This document shows, in pieces, positions 36,774 to 46,103 of a stretch of DNA of 64,000 bases; the first letter of the stretch is position 1, and each line of letters opens with the position of its first letter. The stretch is taken from contig NZ_JADIKE010000027.1 in the NCBI RefSeq assembly GCF_016904955.1, positions 108,814 to 172,813 of the forward strand, written 5' to 3'. This stretch comes from Dyella flava. GTDB taxonomy: Bacteria > Pseudomonadota > Gammaproteobacteria > Xanthomonadales > Rhodanobacteraceae. A program made the position numbers and the translations under genes. The notes beneath the pieces are model-generated. The model saw only the letters and a program-made list of their open reading frames with translations. It had not been told where the DNA came from and ran no database searches.

Positions 36774-37406
36774 ATGAGCGTGACGAATGGCAGGGCCAGA
36801 GGCCTGCCCGCCTTGATCGCGATAGTGAGCGGTTTTGCGCTGCTGTTGCGCTTGTACTTGACGCTGCGCGACGGCACCAGCGTAACCGGCAGCCTGATCG
36901 ACTATTTCGGCTTTCTCACCGAATGGACCAACTGCCTGGTCTTTCTGACGATGGTGCTGCCGCTGCTGGTGCCGGCTTCGGCGGCCGGTCGTTTTTTCAT
37001 GCGCAAGGACGTCACCGGCTGGGTAACCGCCAGCATCACGTTCGTGGGTATCGCCTACTTCCTGCTGCTGAGCCGGGATGGGCCGAAACACGGTCTCGGC
37101 TGGCTGGCCAACGTATTGCTGCATTATGCGGTGCCGGCCCTGGTGGTGATCCATGGCTTGATCCGCCTGCGCGGAACGGCGTTGCCCTGGGTGACGCCGT
37201 TCTGGTGGGCGCTGTATCTGCTTGTCTATTTCATCTACGCGCTGATTCGCGGCGCGCTGATCGACAAATATCCGTATGGTTTTATCAACGTGGACCGGCT
37301 TGGCTACGCGGTCACGGTGCGCAACGGGCTGATGCTGCTGCTGGCATTCTTGCTGCTGTCGTATGCGTTGCTGCTGATCTGCCGCCTTATGAAAGCACGG
37401 TTATAG
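36774..37406 (+). CDS. Pr6Pr-family integral membrane protein
   Basis: The 210-aa protein has six TM helices. Conserved polar spots match the Pr6Pr (FAR-17a/AIG1-like) family: YFGFLTEWTNCLVFLTM, LLHYAVPALVVIHGL with an intramembrane histidine, and LYLLVYFIYALIRGALID followed by YPYGFIN. Eukaryotic relatives hydrolyse hydroxy-fatty-acid esters through a Thr/His pair; the bacterial function is not established. Single gene between the TonB receptor and the broken LysR gene. Confidence 0.85.
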   Translation: MSVTNGRARGLPALIAIVSGFALLLRLYLTLRDGTSVTGSLIDYFGFLTEWTNCLVFLTMVLPLLVPASAAGRFFMRKDVTGWVTASITFVGIAYFLLLSRDGPKHGLGWLANVLLHYAVPALVVIHGLIRLRGTALPWVTPFWWALYLLVYFIYALIRGALIDKYPYGFINVDRLGYAVTVRNGLMLLLAFLLLSYALLLICRLMKARL

Positions 37407-37442
37407 GCCAGCCCGGATACCCTAGAAAATCGGTCGCGGTGG

Positions 37443-38353
37443 TTACCCACGCCCTTCGGAAACCTTGTACAAGGACAGCACAGAACTGACAAATGCCTTG
37501 ACGCAAGGTGAGCGTTCGCGCGCCCGATATGCCAACGCAAGTGGCGCTTCGTCATCGAAATCGCTGATCTTCTTGAACGTCAATCCGAGCGGGGCGAAGG
37601 CTTTGATGGATTCGGGCACCAGCACGACGCCATAGCCGGCCGCCGCCATGCTGATGGCCGTGATGAAATCGATCACTTCATATTCCGGTTTGCCGTCGAA
37701 GCCGCCGATGCGCCCTAGATGGGTGAGGTATTCCGCAAAGCCGCCCATTTCACTGAACTGCGGAGAGATAAACGGCTGCCCGCGTAACTGGGCCGGCTTG
37801 AGCGTCTTGTGCCGGGCAAGCGGATGATCCGTCGCCAAGGCAATCATCAAGCGCTCGCGCTGGACGATCCGTGCGATCACGCCATCGGGGTAATAGGTAC
37901 GAGAGCGGATCAGCCCGACATCGATCACCCCATCCCCCAGGCTCTGCAGCTGCCTCGGGGTCTCCATCGCGGTTACCCGCATCCGCACATTCGGCTGCAC
38001 CGCCCTGAACGACTTCAGCACCGCGGGGAGCAGTCCGGCCGTCACTGCCGACCCGACGTAGCCAAGCGCACCATCCCCGCTTCGCCGCGCGCCGCCGCTC
38101 TTCCGACCTGATCGGCACGCTCCAGTTGCCGGAGGGCGGCCAGCGCCTCTACCAGGAAAACCTCGCCTGCGTTCGTGAGGCTGATGGCGGCGCGTTTGTT
38201 CCGGTTGAACAGTTGCACGCCCAGGTGCCGCTCAAGCTTCTGGATGAGCACGCTGACGGCCGATTGCGAGATGCCCATCCGGTCCGCTGCCCGCGCGAAG
38301 TGCAGGTCCTGGGCCAGCGTGACAAATGCCTTGATCTGTCGGTTTTCGATCAT
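37443..38353 (-). pseudogene. Frameshifted LysR regulator beside the glutarate hydroxylase genes
   Basis: Two abutting frames together make a normal 303-residue LysR protein: an HTH part (38353-38042, RMGISQSAVSVLIQKLERHL) and a substrate-binding part (38045-37443, TAGLLPAVLKSFRAVQPN). The first frame runs from GMVRL into a short out-of-frame tail and a TGA. Adding one G near 38062-38064 would restore GMVRLGYVGSAVTAGLLPAV, the family consensus. So a single-base deletion has disrupted the gene, unless it is a sequencing error. It is divergent from glaH and was probably its regulator. Confidence 0.85.
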
Positions 38354-38458
38354 GAGCCTTTAATCTCATAATTTGATCAAAAATTACTTTTTTTGCTATT
38401 TATCAAATCAAAACAACGGCGTCAAATACATGCACTCATCTTGTTTTGGAGCCTATCG
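38354..38458. promoter_or_regulatory. AT-rich divergent promoter of LysR gene and glaH
   Basis: This short intergenic segment is far AT-richer than its surroundings. It contains the palindrome TTTGATCAAA at 38372-38381 and a second TTTATCAAATCAAA at 38399-38412, the sort of spaced T-N11-A sites LysR proteins bind. A GGAG ribosome-binding site precedes glaH. Confidence 0.5.
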
Positions 38459-39382
38459 ATGAACACCTCCCTGGCTGCCCATTCTGCTACCGCCCCCGCG
38501 TTTCGCATCAGCCGTCATCCGCAGCACAAGCGCTTGCGGCACATCTCGATCAATCAAGAAGCGCTGGAGGCTTTCTTCGACGCGGTCGCGAACATCGACG
38601 TGCAGAACCTGGAATATGTGCCTTATACGCGCTTTATCCTCGCCGAGCAGCTTGAGCGCACGGTGGGCAAAGGTTTTGGCGTGACGCTGTGCCGGATCAT
38701 GCATGATCGCGCCACGGGCGGCTTCACGCTCGGCGTACAGGGCATCGCGTCCGATAGCGAAAGCTACATCAAGTTCGGGACGGCCGTGGGACACCTGCTC
38801 GGCGCCAGTAATCATGACGCCATGTCCGGCACTTATTACGCGCGCTTCCTGGTGAAGGACACGGACAGCAGCGACTCCTACTTGCGTCAGGCCTATCGAC
38901 TGTTCACGCTGCACAACGATGGCACGTTTGCGGAGGAGAAGACGGAATGGGTGCTGATGATGAAGTTCGACGAAGCAAACGCCGTCGGTGGTGAATCGCG
39001 CCTCATGCACCTTGATGACTGGCCCGAATGCAGCACCTATTGCGCTCATCCGCTAGGTTCGGCGCCCTTCCTCTATAAAGCGCCGAGCTCGAAAAATGTC
39101 CATGCGCAAGTCGAACGGCCGGTGTTTTTCCTCAATGAATATGGTCTGTCCATGTCGTTCATCGACCAATTCGCGCAACCTCGATCGGACGCCGAAGCGC
39201 GCTATCTGCACGACCTGTCAGCATCCATGGAAGCCTCGCCCGCGGTGCACGAGGTTCCGCTCCCGGTCGGCGACCTGGTGGTGATCAACAACTATTTCTG
39301 GTTGCATGGCCGGGCGCCGTTCAAAAAGCATCCGGGACTTCATCGTGAACTGATGCGTCAACGTGGAACTTTTTCCCGGTGA
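38459..39382 (+). CDS. glaH: Glutarate 2-hydroxylase, CsiD/GlaH family Fe(II)/2OG dioxygenase
   Basis: The 307-aa enzyme hydroxylates glutarate to L-2-hydroxyglutarate using Fe(II), 2-oxoglutarate and O2, in the glutarate branch of lysine degradation. Iron ligands are visible as HxD in FTLHNDG (His152, Asp154) and a distal histidine in WLHGRAPF (His283); an arginine of RELMRQRG probably holds 2-oxoglutarate. Start 38459 follows GGAG at 9 bases. The stop overlaps the next gene's GTG start, so the two steps are co-translated. Confidence 0.93.
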   Translation: MNTSLAAHSATAPAFRISRHPQHKRLRHISINQEALEAFFDAVANIDVQNLEYVPYTRFILAEQLERTVGKGFGVTLCRIMHDRATGGFTLGVQGIASDSESYIKFGTAVGHLLGASNHDAMSGTYYARFLVKDTDSSDSYLRQAYRLFTLHNDGTFAEEKTEWVLMMKFDEANAVGGESRLMHLDDWPECSTYCAHPLGSAPFLYKAPSSKNVHAQVERPVFFLNEYGLSMSFIDQFAQPRSDAEARYLHDLSASMEASPAVHEVPLPVGDLVVINNYFWLHGRAPFKKHPGLHRELMRQRGTFSR

Positions 39383-40659
39383 ACAACGTGCCTGCCCAGT
39401 GCGAATACGACGCCGACGTCCTCATCATTGGTGGTGGCATCGTCGGCGTCTCCACCGCCATGCAGCTCACCGAGCGCCATCCGGGCCTGCGTGTGCTGCT
39501 GCTGGAAAAGGAGCCCACTTTGGCCGCCCACCAGACCGGCCACAACAGCGGCGTCGTCCACGCCGGCGTGTATTACGCGCTGGGTAGCCTCAAGGCGGAA
39601 TTCTGTCGCCGTGGTGCCGCGGCGACCTACGATTTTGCACGTCGCCACGACGTGCCGATCGAGCGTTGCGGCAAGTTGATCGTCGCGACCAACGACATCG
39701 AACTGGAACGTCTGGGTGCGCTCTACGGCCGGTGCCAGCAGAATCAGCTTGAACCGCAATGGCTTGGACAAGACGAGTTGACGGAGCTGGAGCCGCGCAT
39801 CGTCGGGCGCGCGGCGGTGCGTGTCGGCATGAGCGGCATTACCGACTACCCGGCACTCACGCAAGCCATGGCGCGTGTCGCCCGGCAGCAAGGTGTCGAT
39901 ATCCGGCTGGGAGAACCGGTGAAAGCCATGTTCGAACACCGCACCGGCGTGGGCGCGGAGACGCCGTCCGGTCTTTTTCGAGCGAAATACGCGATCGTCT
40001 GCGCCGGGCTGATGGCAGACCATTTTGCCCGGATGTGCAAGGTAGAGCTCGATTTTCGAATCATTCCCTTCCGCGGCGAATATTACCGATTGCCGGCGTC
40101 GAAGAACGATATCGTCAAGCACCTCATCTACCCTGTTCCCGATCCGAATCTCCCGTTTCTCGGCGTGCATCTGACGCGCATGATCGGCGGCTATGTCACG
40201 GTGGGCCCGAATGCCGTATTGGCACTGGCGCGCGAAGGATACCGCTGGAGGGATGTGCGCTGGAGCGACCTGTCGGAGATGCTGGAGTTCGGCGGCTTCT
40301 GGAAAATGCTCAAGAAAAACGGCGGCTCGGGTTTGACCGAGGCGCGCAATTCGTTATGGAAGCGGGGCTATCTGCAACTCTGCCAGAAGTATTGCCCGGA
40401 ACTCACGCTGTCGGATCTGCAGCCGCACCCGGCCGGCGTACGCGCGCAGGCGGTGATGGCTGACGGAAGCCTGGTGCATGATTTTCTGATTCGCCGATCG
40501 CAGCACAGCCTTCATGTGTGCAATGCGCCATCTCCGGCTGCCACCGCGGCCTTGCCGATCGGCGCCTATCTGGTCGAGGAGTTCGGCAAGCATTTCGATC
40601 TGTCCGCGCGTACCCGTTCGGAGCCACACGATGAAGTGGATGGCCGAACCACTGAGTGA
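39379..40659 (+). CDS. lhgO: L-2-hydroxyglutarate oxidase/dehydrogenase
   Basis: The 426-aa FAD enzyme oxidises L-2-hydroxyglutarate to 2-oxoglutarate, passing electrons to the membrane quinone pool, and regenerates the co-substrate of GlaH. The N-terminal dinucleotide motif VLIIGGGIVGVSTAMQL is followed by HQTGHNSGVVHAGVYY (His and GHNSGV are family signatures), and late in the protein YVTVGPNAVLALAREGY. It starts with GTG overlapping the glaH stop codon. The downstream FUSC gene overlaps its end. The active-site motifs look intact although genes on both sides are frameshifted. Confidence 0.93.
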   Translation: MNNVPAQCEYDADVLIIGGGIVGVSTAMQLTERHPGLRVLLLEKEPTLAAHQTGHNSGVVHAGVYYALGSLKAEFCRRGAAATYDFARRHDVPIERCGKLIVATNDIELERLGALYGRCQQNQLEPQWLGQDELTELEPRIVGRAAVRVGMSGITDYPALTQAMARVARQQGVDIRLGEPVKAMFEHRTGVGAETPSGLFRAKYAIVCAGLMADHFARMCKVELDFRIIPFRGEYYRLPASKNDIVKHLIYPVPDPNLPFLGVHLTRMIGGYVTVGPNAVLALAREGYRWRDVRWSDLSEMLEFGGFWKMLKKNGGSGLTEARNSLWKRGYLQLCQKYCPELTLSDLQPHPAGVRAQAVMADGSLVHDFLIRRSQHSLHVCNAPSPAATAALPIGAYLVEEFGKHFDLSARTRSEPHDEVDGRTTE

Positions 40660-41867
40660 CGCCGCGCTGCCCGTGAATTTCTCCTGGATACGCCAGGCGG
40701 TCAGGTGGAGAGCGCACGCAAAAGCCGAACCCATGCCTTCCGCCGCAACCGCTTTCAAGCCCCTTACGCCATTTCAATCCGCATTGGCGCGGCTCTCATG
40801 CACTGAAACGGCGAAATACCTGAGACTCACCCTGGGCCTTTGGATCGGCTTCGTACTGCCCTACCTTGCGGGCTACCCCGACACGGCCGTCGCGCTATGC
40901 GGCTCCGCCATGCTCACACTCGCGCTCGGCAACTCCATTTCTGCCGCGCGCGGCTACTTATATCGACGCGTCGTTTCGAACGTGCTGGTCATGCCGGTGG
41001 GTACCTTGGTGATCCTGCTCACCGCCCCCTATCTGTGGCTCGGAGTGTTGCTATTGCCGCTGGCGGTTTTCGCAATCGCTCGGCTCAGGCCGTCCTTGTT
41101 CCAGATGACCAGCGTTACCGTTCCGATGACCCTCGTGCTCTATTCCGGCGAGCATGTTCGGCTACTGGAGGAACGCCTGTTTGGTGTAGTCCTGGGTATG
41201 CCACTCGGCTTCATCATCCAGCAATGCGTGTTGCCGCCCGATCATGGTTATCGGGCGAACCGACTGGTCCGCGAAGGCAATCAACGGATCATTGATGCGC
41301 TCGCTCAGCTGACCGGCGGCACGCCCGAGCGCCATCTTGTCAGCGAGCACGCCGATCGACTGCATGCATCCAGCGCTGCGCTCAGGCAAGCCCATGATCT
41401 GTTCAAGCTTGACTTGCAGCAGGCCTGGATAGCACCGCATTTACGGCGCAATCGTCATCGTCTGCCGTTGTACTGGTGCCATCAGGAAATCTTTCGAGGC
41501 GGTGGCCAACCTGCTTGAGAGTGTCGATACCTTTCACGAGCCATTCGATGCGATCGATCCACGTTGGAAATCGCACTGGTGCGCGGGATTGGAACAGCTG
41601 GCTGCGAAACATCGTCGACTGGCCGATGCATCCGATCCACTCATTGATCGACCGGGCGGCGACATCGACGAGTCGCGCATCGACGTACTGCAGCAGATCG
41701 TGGAATCGCTGCCCGCGACCGACGTCGTCACGGCGATCCATCTTAGCCGCCTGACTGGATATGGGATTCTGCTTTGCAGATTGAGTGAACTCCTTTCACA
41801 GCATCACGCGCAGAACGGTGATGCCATGCAGAAGTCGCTCAGCCGCCCCTTGGCGGAGCGCGCGTGA
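40631..41867 (+). pseudogene. Frameshifted FUSC-family aromatic-acid exporter-like protein
   Basis: The first frame (ATG 40631, with GGAG upstream, inside the end of lhgO) encodes an FUSC-like N-terminal membrane domain of about six helices (FVLPYLAGYPDTAVALCGSA, LVMPVGTLVILLTAPYLW) and a cytoplasmic part that ends abruptly at 41518. The continuation lies one frame over (to 41867). Removing one T of the TTT at 41492-41494 would restore CHQEIFEAVANLLESVD. Read together the protein is about 411 aa. Such proteins export aromatic carboxylic acids; here it may export an organic acid of the glutarate pathway if functional. Confidence 0.82.
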
Positions 41868-41921
41868 ACGTTTCAATACGCACGCTTGGCTTTAATCAGC
41901 ACATCGTGATTTGGATGACGC

Positions 41922-43197
41922 ATGAGTAAAAACAGCACATCGATCGGTGCTCGCGATGCACGTAGGGCATCGGGCGCACACGCGCCGGACGTCCCGCCAT
42001 CGATTGGACGAGCACTCACCCTGGTCATGGCGGTGGCCTGTGGCACCTGCGTGGCGAATATCTACTACAACCAGCCGTTGCTTGCGCTGCTGGAGCGCGC
42101 GTTCGCCGGCCAGAGCGCCGTCGTCGAATGGGTGCCGACGATGACCCAGCTCGGCTATGCGGCCGGTCTCATCTGCCTGGTGCCGCTTGGCGATCGCATG
42201 GAACGCCGGCGGCTGATCGTCGCGCAGATCATCTGCTTTAACGCTTGCGCTGGCCCTGCTCGCGCTCGCACCCAACGCGGCCGTGCTGGTCGCGGCCTCG
42301 GCACTGGTCGGCATCACCGCGTCCGTTGCACAACAGATCGTACCGCTCGCGGCGGAATTGGCTGAACCGAAACGTCGCGGCAGCGTTGTCGGCACGGTCA
42401 TGAGCGGGTTGCTGTGCGGGATCCTGTTCGGCCGTGCGTTGGGCGGTTATATCGGCGAACACTTCGGCTGGCGCGTGACCTTCTGGTGCGGCGCGGTGCT
42501 TGCAGTAGCGACGGGCAGCCTGCTCGCGGCGACGCTACCGCCTCGACCGCCTAAAACGACTGACAGCTACGCAACGCTGATGCGTTCACTGGGCTCCCTG
42601 TTCGTGCAGGAACCCGCCCTGCGACGGGCCATGGCGATCCAGGCGATGCTGTTCGGATCGTTCGTCGCGCTCTGGACCATCCTGGCACTGCGCCTCGCAA
42701 CCCATTTCCATCTCGGTGCACAGGTTGCCGGCGCATTCGGGATCGTCGGCGCGGTCGGCGTATTGGTCGCGCCGCTGGCCGGCCACGTGGCGGATCGCCG
42801 GGGCCCCCATGCAGTCATCGGCATCGGCGCGGTGGTGATGCTGCTGTCATGGGTGATCTTTGCAGGCTGGACCAGTCTGGCAGGGCTTGTGGTCGGGGTC
42901 ATCCTGCTCGACTTTGGCGAGCAGATCGCGCTTGTCTGCAATCAACACGTGATTTATGCCTTGCGCCCGGAAGCGCGCAGCCGCGTCAACACCATTTTCA
43001 TGGGTGGTATGTTCGTCGGTGGTGCGGTTGGCTCATGGTTTGCCGGTATCGCCTGGCAAGCCTATGGTTGGCGGGCTGTCGCCGGGCTGGGCGTGGTATT
43101 CGTGTTGCTTGGACTTGGTATTCACGCCATCGGTGTCGCTGTGCGCGCCAAACGTCGCCACGCGGATGGAACGGCGGCAGACATCGAGTCACCGTAA
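41922..43197 (+). pseudogene. Frameshifted MFS transporter (DHA1-like)
   Basis: The N-terminal frame (41922-42365) has the MFS start CGTCVANIYYNQPLLALLE and GYAAGLICLVPLGDRMERRR, then derails. The C-terminal frame continues with SALVGITASVAQQIVPLAAEL to 43197. Dropping one T from the TTT at 42238-42240 restores IICLTLALALLALAPNAAVL, a continuous helix 3. The repaired product would be a 12-TM permease of about 424 aa. Either the gene is inactive or the sequence has an error here. It is the third single-base lesion in 4.2 kb. Confidence 0.85.
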
Positions 43198-43259
43198 TAC
43201 CCGGCGATTTCTTGCTGGTGACGTTCACGGCATGCGATCACCGCACTCGCATGCATGGT

Positions 43260-44642
43260 TTAACCCGACGGCACGCTCAAACTCTGCAGCGTGGTCGGCA
43301 GCAGTTCGGCGATGGTTGGATGAATGTGCACCGCGTGGGTCACGGTGCGATACGGTGCCTTGGCATACATCACGTCGAGCAGGCTATGGATGGCCTCGTC
43401 GCCACTGATGCCAAGAATCGCGGCGCCGAGCAGCTTATTGGTATCGCCATCGACGATCACTTTCATAAAGCCCTGTGTTTCCCCGCGTTCTATAGCTCGC
43501 CCGACGCGCGCCATCGGGCGCACTCCGACCAGCACCTTGTGTCCGTCCCGCAACGCCTCGTGCTCGGTGAGCCCGACCCGGGCCAGCGGCGGATCGATGA
43601 ACAGCGCGTAGGCGTTGATGCGGTCTGAGATGCGCCGTGGTTCGTTGTCCAGCAGATTGGCGGCGACGATCTCGTAATCGTTGTACGAGGTATGCGTAAA
43701 GGCGCCCTTGCCATTGCAATCGCCCATGGCCCAGATGCCTTCGACGTTGGTGCGGCATTGGTCGTCGACGAGGATATAGCCATGTTTGTCGGTGGCGACG
43801 CCGGCCTTTTGCAGGCCCAATGAATCGGTATTGGGCCGACGACCGGTCGCCATCAAGATATGCGTGCCGCGTACTTCCTTGCGTGGCTGGTCGCACCGGG
43901 CCAGCACAGCGACATCGCCGGCCTTGCCATCCAATTCAATGCATTCCGCGCCCAGGTGAAGCGTTATGCCCTCTCTCTGGAGAATATCGACTACGGCTGC
44001 CGACACCTCGGGGTCTTCGCGTGGCAACAGCCGTTCGCTGCGCTCGACAATGCTTACCTCGGCGCCGAAACGACGGAACATCTGTCCGAATTCCAGACCG
44101 ATATAACTGCCGCCGACAATGACCAGGTGGCGCGGCATCTCGCGCAAATCCATCATCCCCACGTTGGTGAGATAAGGCACGCGATCGGCACCGGGGAAAT
44201 CAGGCACCACCGCACGCCCACCGACGTCGAGGAAAACCTGGTCGGTTTCGATTTGCGTATCGCCCACCCGCAAGGTTTTCGGCGATTCGAACACCGCATG
44301 TCCGCGGATCAGGGTGACATTCGGCATGCCGGCCAGCCATTTCTCCACGTTCTGCCGCGAACGCTCCGAAATGCCGCGCGTGCGTTGCCACACGCGTTCC
44401 ACCTCTACCTTGATGTCGCCGCCGTTCTCCACGCCATAGTCCGATGCGCGCCGCGCCATGTGAGCGACATACGCGCTCGCCACCATGGCCTTGGTCGGAA
44501 TGCAGCCGGTATTGACGCAGGTGCCGCCGACCAGATGCCGCTCGATCACGGCAACCTTGCGGCCCGCTTCCCCCAGGCGCGCCGCCAGCGATGGTCCCGC
44601 CTGCCCTGCCCCTACCACTACGGCATCGAATCGCTGGCTCAT
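43260..44642 (-). CDS. Mercuric-reductase-like FAD/NAD(P) disulfide oxidoreductase
   Basis: The 460-aa class-I pyridine-nucleotide disulfide oxidoreductase has an FAD motif AVVVGAGQAGPSLA, the redox-active pair Cys42/Cys47 in GGTCVNTGCIPTK, an NAD motif VIVGGSYIGLEFG, a second FAD contact GIWAMGDCNGKGAFTH and the C-terminal HxHPTxxE of the dimer partner (HIHPTIAELLP). No N-terminal HMA domain and no C-terminal Cys pair are present, so Hg(II) is an unlikely substrate. It is usually annotated as a FAD-containing oxidoreductase and its electron acceptor is unknown. Confidence 0.9.
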   Translation of the reverse strand: MSQRFDAVVVGAGQAGPSLAARLGEAGRKVAVIERHLVGGTCVNTGCIPTKAMVASAYVAHMARRASDYGVENGGDIKVEVERVWQRTRGISERSRQNVEKWLAGMPNVTLIRGHAVFESPKTLRVGDTQIETDQVFLDVGGRAVVPDFPGADRVPYLTNVGMMDLREMPRHLVIVGGSYIGLEFGQMFRRFGAEVSIVERSERLLPREDPEVSAAVVDILQREGITLHLGAECIELDGKAGDVAVLARCDQPRKEVRGTHILMATGRRPNTDSLGLQKAGVATDKHGYILVDDQCRTNVEGIWAMGDCNGKGAFTHTSYNDYEIVAANLLDNEPRRISDRINAYALFIDPPLARVGLTEHEALRDGHKVLVGVRPMARVGRAIERGETQGFMKVIVDGDTNKLLGAAILGISGDEAIHSLLDVMYAKAPYRTVTHAVHIHPTIAELLPTTLQSLSVPSG

Positions 44643-44702
44643 CGCGCCTACCTCGAAGATTGGCTGGAGGGCGAATATGGCATGGCAACGCGAAAAAAAA
44701 CG

Positions 44703-45584
44703 TCAAGTGGTAGCGCTATCGGCCGGGGGCAAACGTGTATTGGGTGGATTCGGCTTCGCCCCTGCCCCACGCAGAACCGCTACCCGCTCGAGCAGCCCGA
44801 ACCAGAACGGCGCACCGAAAAGCGCCGATGTCGCCGCAATGATCCAACCGGGAAGTGCGCTGAAGATGGCGGTGCAACTGTGATCCTGACCGTGGACCCA
44901 TCCGATCGGCAGTTGCGCGAGTGACGTAAGCGCTCCATGCGGGCCCAGATCCATAGTGAGAACCTGCACATGAAGCATGCCGTGAGTAGAGACGGACCAC
45001 AGCCTTGTCATGACCCGAAAGGCATCGATATTCAAAGCGACTGCCACGAAGAACGCAAAAATAAAGGTCATCAGCTGCGCCCGCCTTTTGTATACCCCGG
45101 AAACTCGTGCCATGGCGGAATCGAACCACTTGGCAATAGCCGATTCGAAGTTGCCGACATTTGCCTGGGCGCGATCGTACAAGCTGCAGAAACACTGACT
45201 TAGCTGCTGATCAGGAATCGCCTTGAGCGTGGCGCGAAAATCCTCACCCTGCTTTTGCCGTTTTTTCAACGCATCGACAAGCGCCTGCGCAAAATCCATG
45301 GAGTCGATGTAAGACGGCGTGATTTTCTTGGAAATGTCATCGAAGTTGACTGTCTTGCCATCACCGCGTGGATTGACCAGGGCATGGTTATAGATATCAA
45401 CGATGAGGCTTTTCCCATCAGCGTCTTGCCCATTGAGAAGCTGGACGATGCCCGTCAAAAGCGTACTTGCACGCAGCCGTACCAATGATGCGAAGGCCTC
45501 CTGAAGACTGCTGGCGATCAAGGAAATCGAGGCGAAACACACGATCATGCCTATCGCGACTTCCAGCACATTACTGTCAAGCAT
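44703..45584 (-). CDS. Uncharacterised membrane protein of the WFDxxMxRVSGxYKRR family
   Basis: Start 45584 has GGGGGAG upstream and gives 293 aa. A TM helix lies at about residues 8-28 (IGMIVCFASISLIASSLQEA) and others at about 175-195 and 255-275. The loop contains KWFDSAMARVSGVYKRRAQ, which I recognise as a hallmark of a widespread family of large uncharacterised membrane proteins that also open with L-x-V-A-I-G. The function is unknown. It is the last gene of a three-gene leftward cluster with a small helical protein and a lipoprotein. Confidence 0.72.
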   Translation of the reverse strand: MLDSNVLEVAIGMIVCFASISLIASSLQEAFASLVRLRASTLLTGIVQLLNGQDADGKSLIVDIYNHALVNPRGDGKTVNFDDISKKITPSYIDSMDFAQALVDALKKRQKQGEDFRATLKAIPDQQLSQCFCSLYDRAQANVGNFESAIAKWFDSAMARVSGVYKRRAQLMTFIFAFFVAVALNIDAFRVMTRLWSVSTHGMLHVQVLTMDLGPHGALTSLAQLPIGWVHGQDHSCTAIFSALPGWIIAATSALFGAPFWFGLLERVAVLRGAGAKPNPPNTRLPPADSATT

Positions 45585-45718
45585 GACTCCCCCTTTCTGA
45601 TTGATATACGACCACAAAAATAGTGGCCGCTGCCATTGATTGTTTCGGAACGAGCGAACGAGTCACCACTTCCGGCTCCATCCGCGCAAGCAAAACGTAC
45701 AACCAGGGATCCCGGCGA

Positions 45719-46096
45719 TCATCCCTGCGTAGGCGGCCCATAATTAGCGATCGCGGGAATCGAATTCCATAACGCCTTTTCGGCCGCGGCGCAGGCGTTT
45801 TCGATGGCCGCCATAGTGGGCACACCGCCGCCCGCCGGAGCCACTACGGTGATAGCCGTCTTCACGGATTTAGTGGCATCTTGCACCGTCTTTTGATTGA
45901 ACTCATTGGCCGAATAGTCACCAATCCGTTCAACGAGCATAGCGATGCGTCCTTGTTCCTGCTGGATGTCGCCCGCGTCATCCTGGGTCGTTTTACCGTT
46001 ATCTGCCAGGTTGCCAAGCGCCGTCTGCAGAGCGGCCGCAGCATCCAGCAATGCGTTGATGTCAGCCTGGGTAGCGTTCACTTGAGTAGCATTCAT
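45719..46096 (-). CDS. Small helical protein of unknown function
   Basis: The 125-aa protein has no signal peptide. It is mostly alpha-helical, with coiled-coil-like stretches (NALLDAAAALQTALGNLADN and QQEQGRIAMLVERIGDYSAN), then a Gly/Pro hinge (VVAPAGGGVPT) and a C-terminal helix. No family is recognised. It lies 7 bases after the lipoprotein gene and 134 bases before the membrane-protein gene on the same strand, so the three probably work together. Confidence 0.65.
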   Translation of the reverse strand: MNATQVNATQADINALLDAAAALQTALGNLADNGKTTQDDAGDIQQEQGRIAMLVERIGDYSANEFNQKTVQDATKSVKTAITVVAPAGGGVPTMAAIENACAAAEKALWNSIPAIANYGPPTQG

Positions 46097-46103
46097 AGGA
46101 ACC

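Noticed and set aside
37443..43197. Programmed ribosomal frameshifting in the LysR, FUSC and MFS genes
   Set aside because: No slippery heptamer or downstream structure is evident, and none of these families is known to use recoding. Single-base mutation or sequencing error is simpler.
43260..44642. Mercury-resistance (merA) assignment for the flavoprotein
   Set aside because: The N-terminal HMA domain and C-terminal vicinal cysteines of MerA are missing and no mer genes are nearby.
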